From Chloroflexi bacterium UBA6265 (GTDB lineage: Bacteria > Chloroflexota > Chloroflexia > Thermomicrobiales > UBA6265): a stretch of 8,794 nt of DNA. The notes beneath the pieces are model-generated. The model had not been told where the DNA came from. It did not search any database and saw nothing but the letters and a program-made list of their open reading frames with translations. The translations under genes were made by a program, and so were the position numbers. Where the stretch lies: positions 1 to 8,794 of the forward strand of contig DJVD01000190.1 of NCBI GenBank assembly GCA_002440805.1. Reading direction: 5' to 3'. Shown in pieces: positions 1 through 6,618 of this stretch (position 1 is its first letter; each line of letters opens with the position of its first letter).

Positions 1-1155
1 CTTGCGATCGTGCTGATCTACGCCATTGACAGGCCCCAGCTGCGCGATCAATTCGTGGCCACCACCCTCACGCTGGCGGCGGGTGCGCTGGTATTCGGTC
101 TCTTCGTCCACAGCCTGCTGCAAGCATCCGTGCAGGGCGATACCTATTCGCCATCCCGGCGCATCGCCATTGGCACCATGGCAGCCGGTATCGGTGCGCT
201 GGTGCTGGGTCGCGATATTCGCAATGTCTGGCAGCATCAGGCCGATACCACCTCGGCTGCTGCCGAGGACGACATCACCCCGGCGATCACGCCGAACGAC
301 GAGTTCTATCGCATCTCCAAGAACTTCAGCGATCCCACCCACACCAGCGGACCCAACTGGCGGATGGAAATCGCTGGCGAGGTGGACCAGCCCGGCAACT
401 GGAGCATGGAGCAATTCCAGGCGCTTGGTGCCGAGCAATCCATCTCCACCATGCTCTGCATCAGCAACGAAGTGGGCGGCAACCTCATCGGTACCGCCGA
501 ATGGACCGGCCTGCCGCTCTCCACCGTGCTTGATGAGGTGGGCGCGGTCGGCGAGTTTGTCTACTTCACCGGGCTCGATGGCTACGAAACCAGTGTGCCC
601 ATGGAACGCTGCCGGCAGCCACAGGCGTTCCTGGTGTGGGGCATGAACGGTGAGCCGCTACCGGATAATCATGGCGCGCCGATGCGGGCCATGATCCCTG
701 GCCTGTATGGCATGAAAAGCGTGAAGTGGATCACAAAAATCGAGATTGCCACCACCGACAAACTTGGTTACTGGGAGGAGCGCGGCTGGACCAATGAGGC
801 CGTGGTGAAGCCCATGAGTCGCATCGATTTCCCGAAACGCACCAGCAACCTTAATGAAGGCCCCATCATCGTGCGCGGGATCGCCTTCGGCGGCGATGGT
901 GGCCTGAAGGGCGTTGAGGTGAGCACCGATGATGGTGATAGCTGGAACGCAGCCCGCATCACCGAGGAGCCGAATCCGGATGGTGTGGCCTGGAGCCTGT
1001 GGCAATACGATTGGGCGGCACCTGCGGGCAACCACACGTTGGTAGTGCGGATGATCGCCGAAGACGGCAGCGTGCAAACCGATGAAGAAGCCTCCCCTAT
1101 CCCCGATGGATCCAGCGGCTGGCACACTGTCCCTGTCGTGGTGAACCGCCGCTAA
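1..1155 (+). CDS. Membrane-anchored sulfite-oxidase-family molybdopterin oxidoreductase (5'-truncated)
   Basis: The frame is open to the window's left edge, so the true start lies outside; the first in-window start codon is a GTG at 10 (residue 1 in the numbering used here). Two hydrophobic helices are visible (about residues 16-40 and 52-67), followed by a sulfite-oxidase-type Mo-cofactor domain (about 90-245). The putative Mo-ligand Cys150 sits in TMLCISNEVGG, and the family-typical stretch RAMIPGLYGMKSVKW lies at 226-240. A C-terminal Ig-like dimerisation domain follows (about 262-380, with the family-like VEVSTDDGDSW). The pair R50-R51 (SPSRRIAIG) immediately precedes the last helix and resembles a Tat motif. 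I infer a polytopic protein whose C-terminal catalytic domain faces outside. The substrate is unknown: sulfite, or another oxo-transfer substrate as for MsrP/YedY relatives. The gene ends 75 nt before the next gene on the same strand and may be cotranscribed with it. The family call is strong and the substrate is not assigned. Confidence 0.88.
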   Translation, partial: LAIVLIYAIDRPQLRDQFVATTLTLAAGALVFGLFVHSLLQASVQGDTYSPSRRIAIGTMAAGIGALVLGRDIRNVWQHQADTTSAAAEDDITPAITPNDEFYRISKNFSDPTHTSGPNWRMEIAGEVDQPGNWSMEQFQALGAEQSISTMLCISNEVGGNLIGTAEWTGLPLSTVLDEVGAVGEFVYFTGLDGYETSVPMERCRQPQAFLVWGMNGEPLPDNHGAPMRAMIPGLYGMKSVKWITKIEIATTDKLGYWEERGWTNEAVVKPMSRIDFPKRTSNLNEGPIIVRGIAFGGDGGLKGVEVSTDDGDSWNAARITEEPNPDGVAWSLWQYDWAAPAGNHTLVVRMIAEDGSVQTDEEASPIPDGSSGWHTVPVVVNRR

Positions 1156-1230
1156 AGCAGCGGTGCTACACTGCCAAAAGGACTCTGCCGATCACTTCGG
1201 TGCTCGCTATCCCTCGAGGAACCCATACCC

Positions 1231-4200
1231 ATGGCAATGCTGAGGCGCCCGTCTTCCAAACCTGTCGAAGAAGTCAAACCGCGTGATTGGCCCGACCGAG
1301 CCAATTACGAGACTGCCAGCATTTTGCAGGCCGAGTTGGAAGCGCGGGTTCAGGGTGAGGTGCGCTTCGATCGTGTCAGCCGCATGCTCTACTCCACCGA
1401 CGCCAGCAACTACCAGATCGATCCGGTTGGCGTCGTCATTCCAAAAACGCAGGATGATGTCATCGGTGCGGTCAGTTTGGCCGCGAGCCACGGCGTGCCG
1501 GTGCTGCCGCGAGGCGGTGGATCGGGCCTGGCCGGGCAATCGGTGGGTGCAGCGCTGATCATCGATACCAGCAAATACCTCACCCGCATGGTTTCCATGA
1601 ACGCCGAAGCGCGCCAGGTGACCGTGGAATCGGGCATGGTGCTCGATCACCTCAACCGGCAGATGAAGCCCCAGGGGTTGATGTTTGGCCCCGATCCCAG
1701 TAGCTCCAACCGCGCCAGCATTGGCGGGGTGGTTGGCAACAATGCTGCCGGCGCGCACTCGATTTTGTACGGCATGACCGCCCGCAACATCTCCGCTGTG
1801 CGCATGCAGTTGCCCAACGGCGATACCGTCGATCTTGGCCGCGCCACCATGGCCGAACATATCGCCAAATCGCGCACCAACGATGCCACCGGACGGCTGC
1901 TGAAGCAACTGCTCGATTTCCGCACCGCCAACTACGACCTGATCCAGCGCGATTTTCCGCCTCATTGGCGACGTGCTACCGGCTACAGCCTGAATGAATT
2001 CCTTGTGGATGACGACGCATTCAACCCGGCGCGGCTGATCGCCTCGTCCGAGGGCACCCTCGGCACCTTGCTTACGGTTACGCTCGATCTCGTGCCCACA
2101 CCGGAGCGCACTGCGCTGGTGCTGCTGCAATTCGACGACCTTGTGAAGGCGATGGAGGCCACCAACGCCATCCTTGAGGTAAATCCCAGCGCCATTGAGC
2201 TGATGGACCGGATGCTGATCAACCTCACCCGCGAACAGCCGGGCTACGCCAACCAGATCTCGTTCATTCATGGCGACCCGGCCGGATTGCTGGCGGTGGA
2301 ATTCTACGGAGCCAGCGAGGCAGAACTGCAGGCGAAATGCGATGCGTGCGTCGCCCATCTCGCCCATCGTGGTATCGGCCTGATGGTGGATGCGCAGGTG
2401 TTACTCGATCCCAAAAAGCAGGCGCAGGTGTGGAATGTCCGCAAGGCCGGCCTTGGCCTGCTGATGAGCGTACGTGGCGATGCCAAGCCAATCCCGGTAA
2501 TCGAGGATGTCTCGGTGCCGGTAGAGCATTTGCCGGAATACGTGGCCACGGTGCAACGGATGGTGGAGCGCCATGGCACCACCGCCGCGTTCTATGCGCA
2601 CGCTTCCAGCGGTTGTCTCCATGTGCGGCCACTCCTCAACCTGAAAACCATCGAAGGCGTGGAAGCCATGCGCGAACTGGCCTTTGAGGCGGCAGAACTG
2701 GCAGCCCGGTTTGGCGGCTACATGAGCGGCGAGCATGGCGATGGCTTGCAGCGCTCGGAACTCAACGAGAAGATCTTCGGCCCCGAGCTATATCAGAAAA
2801 TGCGCGAGTTCAAGGCGATCTTCGATCCGGACAAATTGATGAACCCGGGCAAAATCGTCGATGCGCCTTCAATGACTGAGAACCTGCGCTACGGACCGAA
2901 GTACGCACCGATCGAACTCAAGACGCGCCTTAACTTCGATCGCGAGGGCGGATTCCTCCGCGCGGTGGAGATGTGCAACGGGGCGGCAGTGTGCCGCAAA
3001 ACCGATACCGGCACCATGTGCCCCAGCTATATGGCCACGCGCGATGAGAAAGATACGACCCGCGGTCGCGCCAACGCCTTACGGAACGCGCTGGCCGGTA
3101 ACCTGCTCAATCCAGAGGAATTCGCCTCCGAAGAAGTGAAATCGGTGATGGATCTCTGCCTCAGCTGCAAGGCATGCAAAACCGAGTGCCCCAGCAGTGT
3201 GGACATGGCCAAGATCAAAATCGAGTTCATGAGCCAGTACTATGAGAAAAACCGGGTACCCTTGCGCACCCTGGCAATGGGTCATATCCACACGCTGGCG
3301 AAAATCGCCAGCCCGGTAGCACCGCTGGCGAACCTCATGATCAGCTCCCGCATCTCCGGACCACTGATGAGCACGATGGGTGTGCATTCGGCGCGGAAGA
3401 TGTCGCCATTCATCACGCGTACCTTCGTCAACCGCTTCCGCAGCTGGCGCCGAACCCACCCGGTGGCGCCGGTGCGACGCGGCAAGGTGGTGTATTTCCA
3501 CGATACCTTCGCCACGTACAACTATCCTGAAATCGGCCTGGCGGCGGTGAAATTGATCGAAGCTGCGGGCTTCGAGGCAGTGCTGGAAGAACGACGGGTA
3601 TGCTGCGGCCGTCCCATGCTGAGCAAGGGACTCATCGAACCGGCCCGCCGCAATGCCCGCAAGAATGTCGCCCTGCTGGCCGATTATGCCCGCCAGGGAA
3701 TCCCCATTGTCGGCACCGAACCGAGCTGTATCCTGACCTTGCGTGATGAGTACATCGACCTGCTGCCGGATGAGGAAGACGTTCGCCTGGTGGCGAAGCA
3801 CTCGTTCATGCTGGACGAGTGGCTAAGCCAGCTGGCGGAAAAGGACGATCTCGGCATCCACTGGAAGGACAGCACCGGGCCGGAAGTGTTCTTCCATGGC
3901 CACTGCCACCAGAAGGCGTTAATTGGCGTAGATCCAAGCATGCAGATGCTGCGCGCCAGCGGCTGCCGCCCCACCGAGAGTGGTGCCGGCTGCTGTGGCA
4001 TGGCAGGGTCATTTGGCTACGAGGAAGAGCATTACGAGATCAGCCGCAAAATCGGCGAGGAACGGCTGTTCCCTGCGATCCGGGCCACGCCGATGGATGT
4101 GACGATCTCGGTGGCTGGCGTCAGTTGCCACCAGCAGATTGAGCATTTCGAGGGACGATCGACCAAAAACATCGTCGAGGTGCTTGCGGAGCGTATCGAT

Positions 4201-4263
4201 GACTCGCGGCAATGGCGACCGAAGGTCACCGAGTTCGGCGATTCACGCGACGCTCAAGCCTAG
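1231..4263 (+). CDS. FAD-linked oxidase / Fe-S fusion dehydrogenase (YdiJ / GlcD-GlcF type, 2-hydroxyacid dehydrogenase)
   Basis: This 1010-residue protein joins two modules. The N-terminal one is a PCMH-type FAD domain (about 60-280) with RGGGSGLAGQS at 94-104 and the FAD-contacting block SIGGVVGNNAAGAHS at 163-177. The FAD-oxidase C domain follows (about 290-545), with the conserved SGEHGDGLQRSE from 499. The C-terminal module carries ferredoxin-like clusters: C582-x5-C588-x8-C597-P and C643-xx-C646-xx-C649-xxx-C653-P. Two cysteine-rich CCG domains come next: C791-C792-G with E830-P-S-C833, then HGHCHQK at 889-895, C921-C922-G and SCHQQ at 965-969. Length and order match E. coli YdiJ, a D-2-hydroxyglutarate dehydrogenase of about 1018 residues, and D-lactate or glycolate oxidase fusions. 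Electrons from a 2-hydroxyacid would pass FAD to Fe-S to a quinone or other carrier. The exact substrate cannot be read from the sequence. The ATG at 1231 has GAGGA at about 1215-1219. All key cysteines are intact. Confidence 0.92.
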   Translation: MAMLRRPSSKPVEEVKPRDWPDRANYETASILQAELEARVQGEVRFDRVSRMLYSTDASNYQIDPVGVVIPKTQDDVIGAVSLAASHGVPVLPRGGGSGLAGQSVGAALIIDTSKYLTRMVSMNAEARQVTVESGMVLDHLNRQMKPQGLMFGPDPSSSNRASIGGVVGNNAAGAHSILYGMTARNISAVRMQLPNGDTVDLGRATMAEHIAKSRTNDATGRLLKQLLDFRTANYDLIQRDFPPHWRRATGYSLNEFLVDDDAFNPARLIASSEGTLGTLLTVTLDLVPTPERTALVLLQFDDLVKAMEATNAILEVNPSAIELMDRMLINLTREQPGYANQISFIHGDPAGLLAVEFYGASEAELQAKCDACVAHLAHRGIGLMVDAQVLLDPKKQAQVWNVRKAGLGLLMSVRGDAKPIPVIEDVSVPVEHLPEYVATVQRMVERHGTTAAFYAHASSGCLHVRPLLNLKTIEGVEAMRELAFEAAELAARFGGYMSGEHGDGLQRSELNEKIFGPELYQKMREFKAIFDPDKLMNPGKIVDAPSMTENLRYGPKYAPIELKTRLNFDREGGFLRAVEMCNGAAVCRKTDTGTMCPSYMATRDEKDTTRGRANALRNALAGNLLNPEEFASEEVKSVMDLCLSCKACKTECPSSVDMAKIKIEFMSQYYEKNRVPLRTLAMGHIHTLAKIASPVAPLANLMISSRISGPLMSTMGVHSARKMSPFITRTFVNRFRSWRRTHPVAPVRRGKVVYFHDTFATYNYPEIGLAAVKLIEAAGFEAVLEERRVCCGRPMLSKGLIEPARRNARKNVALLADYARQGIPIVGTEPSCILTLRDEYIDLLPDEEDVRLVAKHSFMLDEWLSQLAEKDDLGIHWKDSTGPEVFFHGHCHQKALIGVDPSMQMLRASGCRPTESGAGCCGMAGSFGYEEEHYEISRKIGEERLFPAIRATPMDVTISVAGVSCHQQIEHFEGRSTKNIVEVLAERIDDSRQWRPKVTEFGDSRDAQA

Positions 4264-4294
4264 CGACCTTTTGCATGCTCAAACCAAATACCAA

Positions 4295-4328
4295 ACCCGC
4301 CCCCGGCCTGATTGGCTGGTGGGCGGGT
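4295..4328. terminator. Convergent-gap hairpin, best as terminator for the minus-strand gene
   Basis: ACCCGCCC (4295-4302) pairs exactly with GGGCGGGT (4321-4328), with further possible G-C pairing inside. Read on the minus strand, the hairpin is followed by a T-rich stretch (TTTGGTATTTGGTTT), as expected for an intrinsic terminator of the gene ending at 4353. On the plus strand the tail (CTGATGTTTGTG) is much weaker, so service to the dehydrogenase gene ending at 4263 is possible but less supported. The position between two convergent stop codons fits. Confidence 0.6.
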
Positions 4329-4344
4329 CTGATGTTTGTGGACT

Positions 4345-4370
4345 AGCCCGGGTTAATCAACCTCGGGGCT
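4345..4370. repeat. Imperfect palindrome over the stop codon, possible diverged copy of the right-end repeat
   Basis: AGCCC (4345-4349) pairs with GGGCT (4366-4370), and GGGTT (4350-4354) pairs with AACC plus C (4359-4364) with small bulges, leaving an AATC loop. The core resembles the palindromes at 8592-8615 and 8714-8737. On the minus strand both contain GGTTGATT (GGTTGATC in the first copy) followed within a few bases by CCCGGGC. The element contains the last codons and the TAA of the secreted-protein gene. Kinship with the repeat family is an inference from short matches. Confidence 0.35.
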
Positions 4371-4883
4371 GGCCACGGGACTCGCCCGAAGTGCGTCGCC
4401 TTCGACATCTACCAACTCGCCACCCTGGGCGGCATAACTCACGCAATCGCCCGTATTCCTAAACGGAGCGTCGGCATCGTCCGCCGGTGCAAGCTGCAGG
4501 TAACCGTCCTTCTGGCAGGCATGGGCCGCAGCGCTGTTGCCCGGTTCTTCTTCAAGGACACCGTCCGCATTCGCTTCCGGGCTGCCAACGACGTCGGCTT
4601 CATCCACCTCGGCCTCGGGGCTACCAGCAGTGGCTACACCAGCCTTGCCTGGTGCCGTACCCGTTTGTCCCGGTGCAGCCGAGCTATCGCCAGGGCCGTC
4701 TTCGCTGTGGCCCGGGTTTTCGCCTGTATGCCCTGGCGCTTCGCCGCTTCTACCTGGTGCTTCCTGGCTCTGACCCGGGGCGTTGCCGCTGTTCCCCGGA
4801 TTATCTGCCGGCTTGGCCATGACTGCCGCCGAGGCCAACAGCAACGATGCCACTGCTACGAGTGCGAGAACACGTCGAATCAT
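4353..4883 (-). CDS. Secreted Pro-Gly heptad-repeat protein with C-terminal two-cysteine domain
   Basis: The 176-residue product starts at the ATG at 4883, preceded by AAAGGA about 7 nt upstream; the longer in-frame start at 4916 would put a polar stretch before the signal peptide. Residues 1-23 form a signal peptide (MIRR, a hydrophobic core, then VMA before K24, a plausible signal peptidase I site). Residues 28-83 are eight PG units with an exact 7-residue period (PG at 29, 36, 43, 50, 57, 64, 71, 78), mostly xPGxSGx. A disordered acidic segment follows (about 84-118, with two copies of GSPEA). The C-terminal module (121-158) has C123 and C147, CQKDGYLQL and GDCVSYAAQGGEL. I recall this short motif from secreted actinobacterial and chloroflexotal proteins of unknown role; C123-C147 probably form a disulfide once exported. 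No transmembrane anchor or sortase signal is seen. The function is unknown; a role as an extracellular linker or surface protein is a guess. Confidence 0.82.
   Translation of the reverse strand: MIRRVLALVAVASLLLASAAVMAKPADNPGNSGNAPGQSQEAPGRSGEAPGHTGENPGHSEDGPGDSSAAPGQTGTAPGKAGVATAGSPEAEVDEADVVGSPEANADGVLEEEPGNSAAAHACQKDGYLQLAPADDADAPFRNTGDCVSYAAQGGELVDVEGDALRASPVASPEVD
4635..4802 (-). repeat. Coding repeat: eight 7-residue PG units
   Basis: This stretch encodes residues 28-83 of the secreted protein as eight 21-nt units. Pro-Gly is invariant in each unit, and S or T is usual two residues later. The intervening positions vary (N, Q, R, H, D, K), so the DNA repeats are diverged although the period is exact. 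Confidence 0.8.
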
Positions 4884-4992
4884 GAAGATTCCTTTCCCTT
4901 GGCACGGATGTGCCATTGCGAACGCACACGCGTGAACCTCCGTTCAGTTGCCCTCGCATCCGATTCCCAGCGGTTCCCGTTATTCATGTGCA

Positions 4993-5013
4993 GTGATCGC
5001 CAGCCACGATCAC
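4993..5013. promoter_or_regulatory. Inverted repeat GTGATCG-N7-CGATCAC at the predicted transcription start
   Basis: GTGATCG (4993-4999) and CGATCAC (5007-5013) are exact reverse complements separated by 7 nt. Relative to the putative minus-strand promoter at 5020-5048, the repeat covers about +1 to +21 of the secreted-protein transcript. It could be an operator for a dimeric repressor or a 5'-end hairpin in the mRNA. There is no T run after it, so it is not a terminator. Confidence 0.4.
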
Positions 5014-5019
5014 GTCCTT

Positions 5020-5048
5020 AGGCTAAAGGTCAGGTCAAATCGTGTCAA
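5020..5048 (-). promoter_or_regulatory. Putative sigma-70-type promoter for the secreted PG-repeat protein
   Basis: On the minus strand a perfect TTGACA (5048-5043) is followed after exactly 17 nt by TAGCCT (5025-5020), which matches TATAAT at three of six positions. The AT-rich DNA at 5051-5120 lies just upstream and could act as an UP element. The predicted start near 5013 gives a leader of about 130 nt before the ATG at 4883. The -35 is strong and the -10 weak. Confidence 0.4.
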
Positions 5049-5050
5049 CG

Positions 5051-5120
5051 CCTAATGAACATAAATCTATATCCTCATATGCAAAGTAAAATACCGTTCT
5101 TTATAGATCACTACGTATTT
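5051..5120. other. AT-rich intergenic island
   Basis: Only 20 of 70 bases are G or C here, in sharp contrast to the GC-rich surroundings. It lies between the end of the hydrolase gene (5178) and the TTGACA of the downstream minus-strand promoter. No gene, clear terminator or strong hairpin was found. It may be a promoter-upstream element or a relic of foreign DNA. Confidence 0.6.
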
Positions 5121-5177
5121 TGGAACGTCATGGGAGTGCAGCGGTGGCGTGCGAAACCACCCGTTGGCAGGGGGAAA

Positions 5178-5912
5178 CTACTCGACCGGCAAGCCGTGGA
5201 GAAAGGCATTCAGCATGGTCGACAGGGTGTCGGCATGGGTCAGCCACAGGGCGTGGCCGGCATCCGGCAAGGTAACCATGCTGGCGTTTGGCAGCAGGTT
5301 CACCAGTTGCTCGGCGGGCCAGTTGGGACGGATGTCCTTGCCGCCCTGGATCGCCATCACCGGAATATCCAGCTCGCTGATGCGGCGCAGCAACATGGGG
5401 TCGCGACACCACTCGTCGGCGCTAACGCTACTCTCGCGATGCACGTCTTCATTGAGCGGGAACGCATAATCGGGCTCGGCTTCACCCACGAGATCGCGCT
5501 TGTCGCTGTACTCGATATGCCAGGCCCGATCGCGTAACACTCCGATGCCAGCGAGATAGATCACGGCCAGTGTGTGGTGTGGATAGGTGAGTGCGTAGGC
5601 CAGCGAAAGGAAGGCGCCGTGCGCGTGCCCGCCCACAATCCAGCGCTCGTAGCCGAACTGCTGGCGAATGGCATCCATATCGGCCAGGGTGGTGGCCACA
5701 TCGTAGGGGCCAACGCGATCGCTTTCGCCGCAACCTCGCGGTTCCCAACGGATGACCCGGGCCACGGTCTCCATCATCCCGGCCACCGGAGCCAGGATAT
5801 CGCAGCCGCCGGGCCCACCGGATGTGAGCAGCAATGGCACTCCCTCGCCCTGTTCACGAGCACGTAGCCGCACGCCACCAATATTCAGATAGCCTTCAAT
5901 GACCGTGTTCAT
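5178..5912 (-). CDS. Alpha/beta hydrolase, prolyl-iminopeptidase-like, lacking the nucleophile serine
   Basis: The 244-residue length is normal to slightly short for a single-domain alpha/beta hydrolase with a small cap. SGGPGG at 31-36 is the oxyanion-side motif typical of the prolyl iminopeptidase branch. RWEPRGCGESDR (about 54-65) is the family's second conserved block. The nucleophile elbow should read G-x-S-x-G but here is G95-H-A97-H-G99. The acid D193 (GGKDIRPNWP) and base H220 (DAGHALW) are present. A97 is a GCG codon (minus strand, 5624-5622), one base from TCG serine. No signal peptide is seen, so it is probably cytoplasmic. The gene starts 9 nt after the ATPase stop with only a weak ribosome site, so translation is probably coupled to the ABC genes. 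It may be a non-catalytic binding or accessory protein, or have activity with another residue. The fold call is firm and the function unknown. Confidence 0.85.
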   Translation of the reverse strand: MNTVIEGYLNIGGVRLRAREQGEGVPLLLTSGGPGGCDILAPVAGMMETVARVIRWEPRGCGESDRVGPYDVATTLADMDAIRQQFGYERWIVGGHAHGAFLSLAYALTYPHHTLAVIYLAGIGVLRDRAWHIEYSDKRDLVGEAEPDYAFPLNEDVHRESSVSADEWCRDPMLLRRISELDIPVMAIQGGKDIRPNWPAEQLVNLLPNASMVTLPDAGHALWLTHADTLSTMLNAFLHGLPVE

Positions 5913-5921
5913 CGAATGGAA

Positions 5922-6602
5922 TTAGGCCTCGGTTACCTCGCCATCGGAAATGCGTAGTACACGGTCGCACACATCAATCAGGCGCTCGTCGTGTGTCACC
6001 AGAATACCGGCTGTGCCGCGACGATGCACCTCATCGGCCAATAGCTCCACCACCTGGCGGCCGCGCTGGCTATCGAGACTGGCGGTTGGCTCATCGGCCA
6101 GGATCAGGTCGGGCTGGTTCATCAACGCCCGGGCGATGGCTATTCGCTGCCGCTCACCGCCGGAAAGCTGCTCGGGGTAATGGTTGGCGCGCTTGTCCAT
6201 GCCCAATTCGTCCAGCAAGCGGGCGGCGCGCTCCTTTACCTCTTTATCCGGCAACCCCAGCAGCTTGCCGATGAGCTGCACCTGATCGGCTCCTGTAAGG
6301 TAGGAAACGAGATTGGATGCCTGGAAGATGAAGCCGATACGCTCCAGCCGCAGCCTTGTGCGCTGGGTACCCTTCATTTCGGCGATATGCTCCCCGCCCA
6401 GGATCACCTCTCCCGAGGATGGACGCAGCAGCGCCCCGGCGATGCTGAGCAGCGTGCTCTTGCCGGAACCGCTCGGGCCGATGAGCGCCACCAACTCGCC
6501 CGCCTTCACCTCGAATTGGGCGGCCTTGAGCGCATCGACCCTGGATTCTCCTGAACCGAAATGCCGGCTGACTTCGTTGACTGAAAGAATTGGCGTTTCC
6601 AT
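5922..6602 (-). CDS. ABC transporter ATP-binding protein, MacB/LolD/HrtA class
   Basis: The 226-residue length is typical for this ATPase class. Numbered from the ATG at 6602: Walker A GPSGSGKST at 42-50, Q-loop Q94 in FIFQASNL, signature LSGGERQ at 146-152, Walker B LILADE at 166-171, D-loop SLD at 175-177, and switch His204 in VTHD. The chosen start has GGAGG 4-5 nt upstream; the upstream in-frame ATG at 6662 would overlap the permease gene and add 20 non-family residues. The gene follows the permease by 16 nt and should form a dimer on its cytoplasmic face. ATPases of this group power mechanotransmission-type export or envelope remodelling rather than import. The pairing with a short four-helix permease resembles HrtAB heme efflux and DevCA systems; the substrate is not determined. 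Confidence 0.93.
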   Translation of the reverse strand: METPILSVNEVSRHFGSGESRVDALKAAQFEVKAGELVALIGPSGSGKSTLLSIAGALLRPSSGEVILGGEHIAEMKGTQRTRLRLERIGFIFQASNLVSYLTGADQVQLIGKLLGLPDKEVKERAARLLDELGMDKRANHYPEQLSGGERQRIAIARALMNQPDLILADEPTASLDSQRGRQVVELLADEVHRRGTAGILVTHDERLIDVCDRVLRISDGEVTEA

Positions 6603-6618
6603 GAATCCTCCGATGCCC

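Noticed and set aside
1145..1164. Hairpin ACCGC...GCGGT over the stop codon of the molybdoenzyme gene
   Set aside because: The stem is short with mismatches and no T run follows, so it is not supported as a terminator.
1188..1200. CGATCAC half-site upstream of the dehydrogenase gene, matching the arm of the 4993-5013 repeat
   Set aside because: There is only one 7-base arm and no symmetric partner at the same spacing; a chance match is likely.
1207..2367. 386-residue minus-strand open frame
   Set aside because: It lies wholly antisense to the FAD dehydrogenase, has no recognisable motif, and is a typical GC-rich shadow.
3079..3801. 240-residue minus-strand open frame
   Set aside because: It is antisense to the Fe-S and CCG part of the dehydrogenase, whose cysteine motifs fix the coding frame.
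4487..5021. Plus-strand open frames over the secreted-protein gene and its leader
   Set aside because: They are shadows of the PG-repeat coding DNA; the minus-strand frame has a signal peptide, an exact repeat period and a ribosome site.
5142..5161. GGTGG...CCACC hairpin just past the hydrolase stop
   Set aside because: It has only five pairs, a 9-nt loop and no T tract on the minus strand, too weak to call a terminator.
5055..5537. 160-residue plus-strand open frame beginning in the AT-rich island
   Set aside because: Most of it is antisense to the hydrolase gene and it has no ribosome site or domain.
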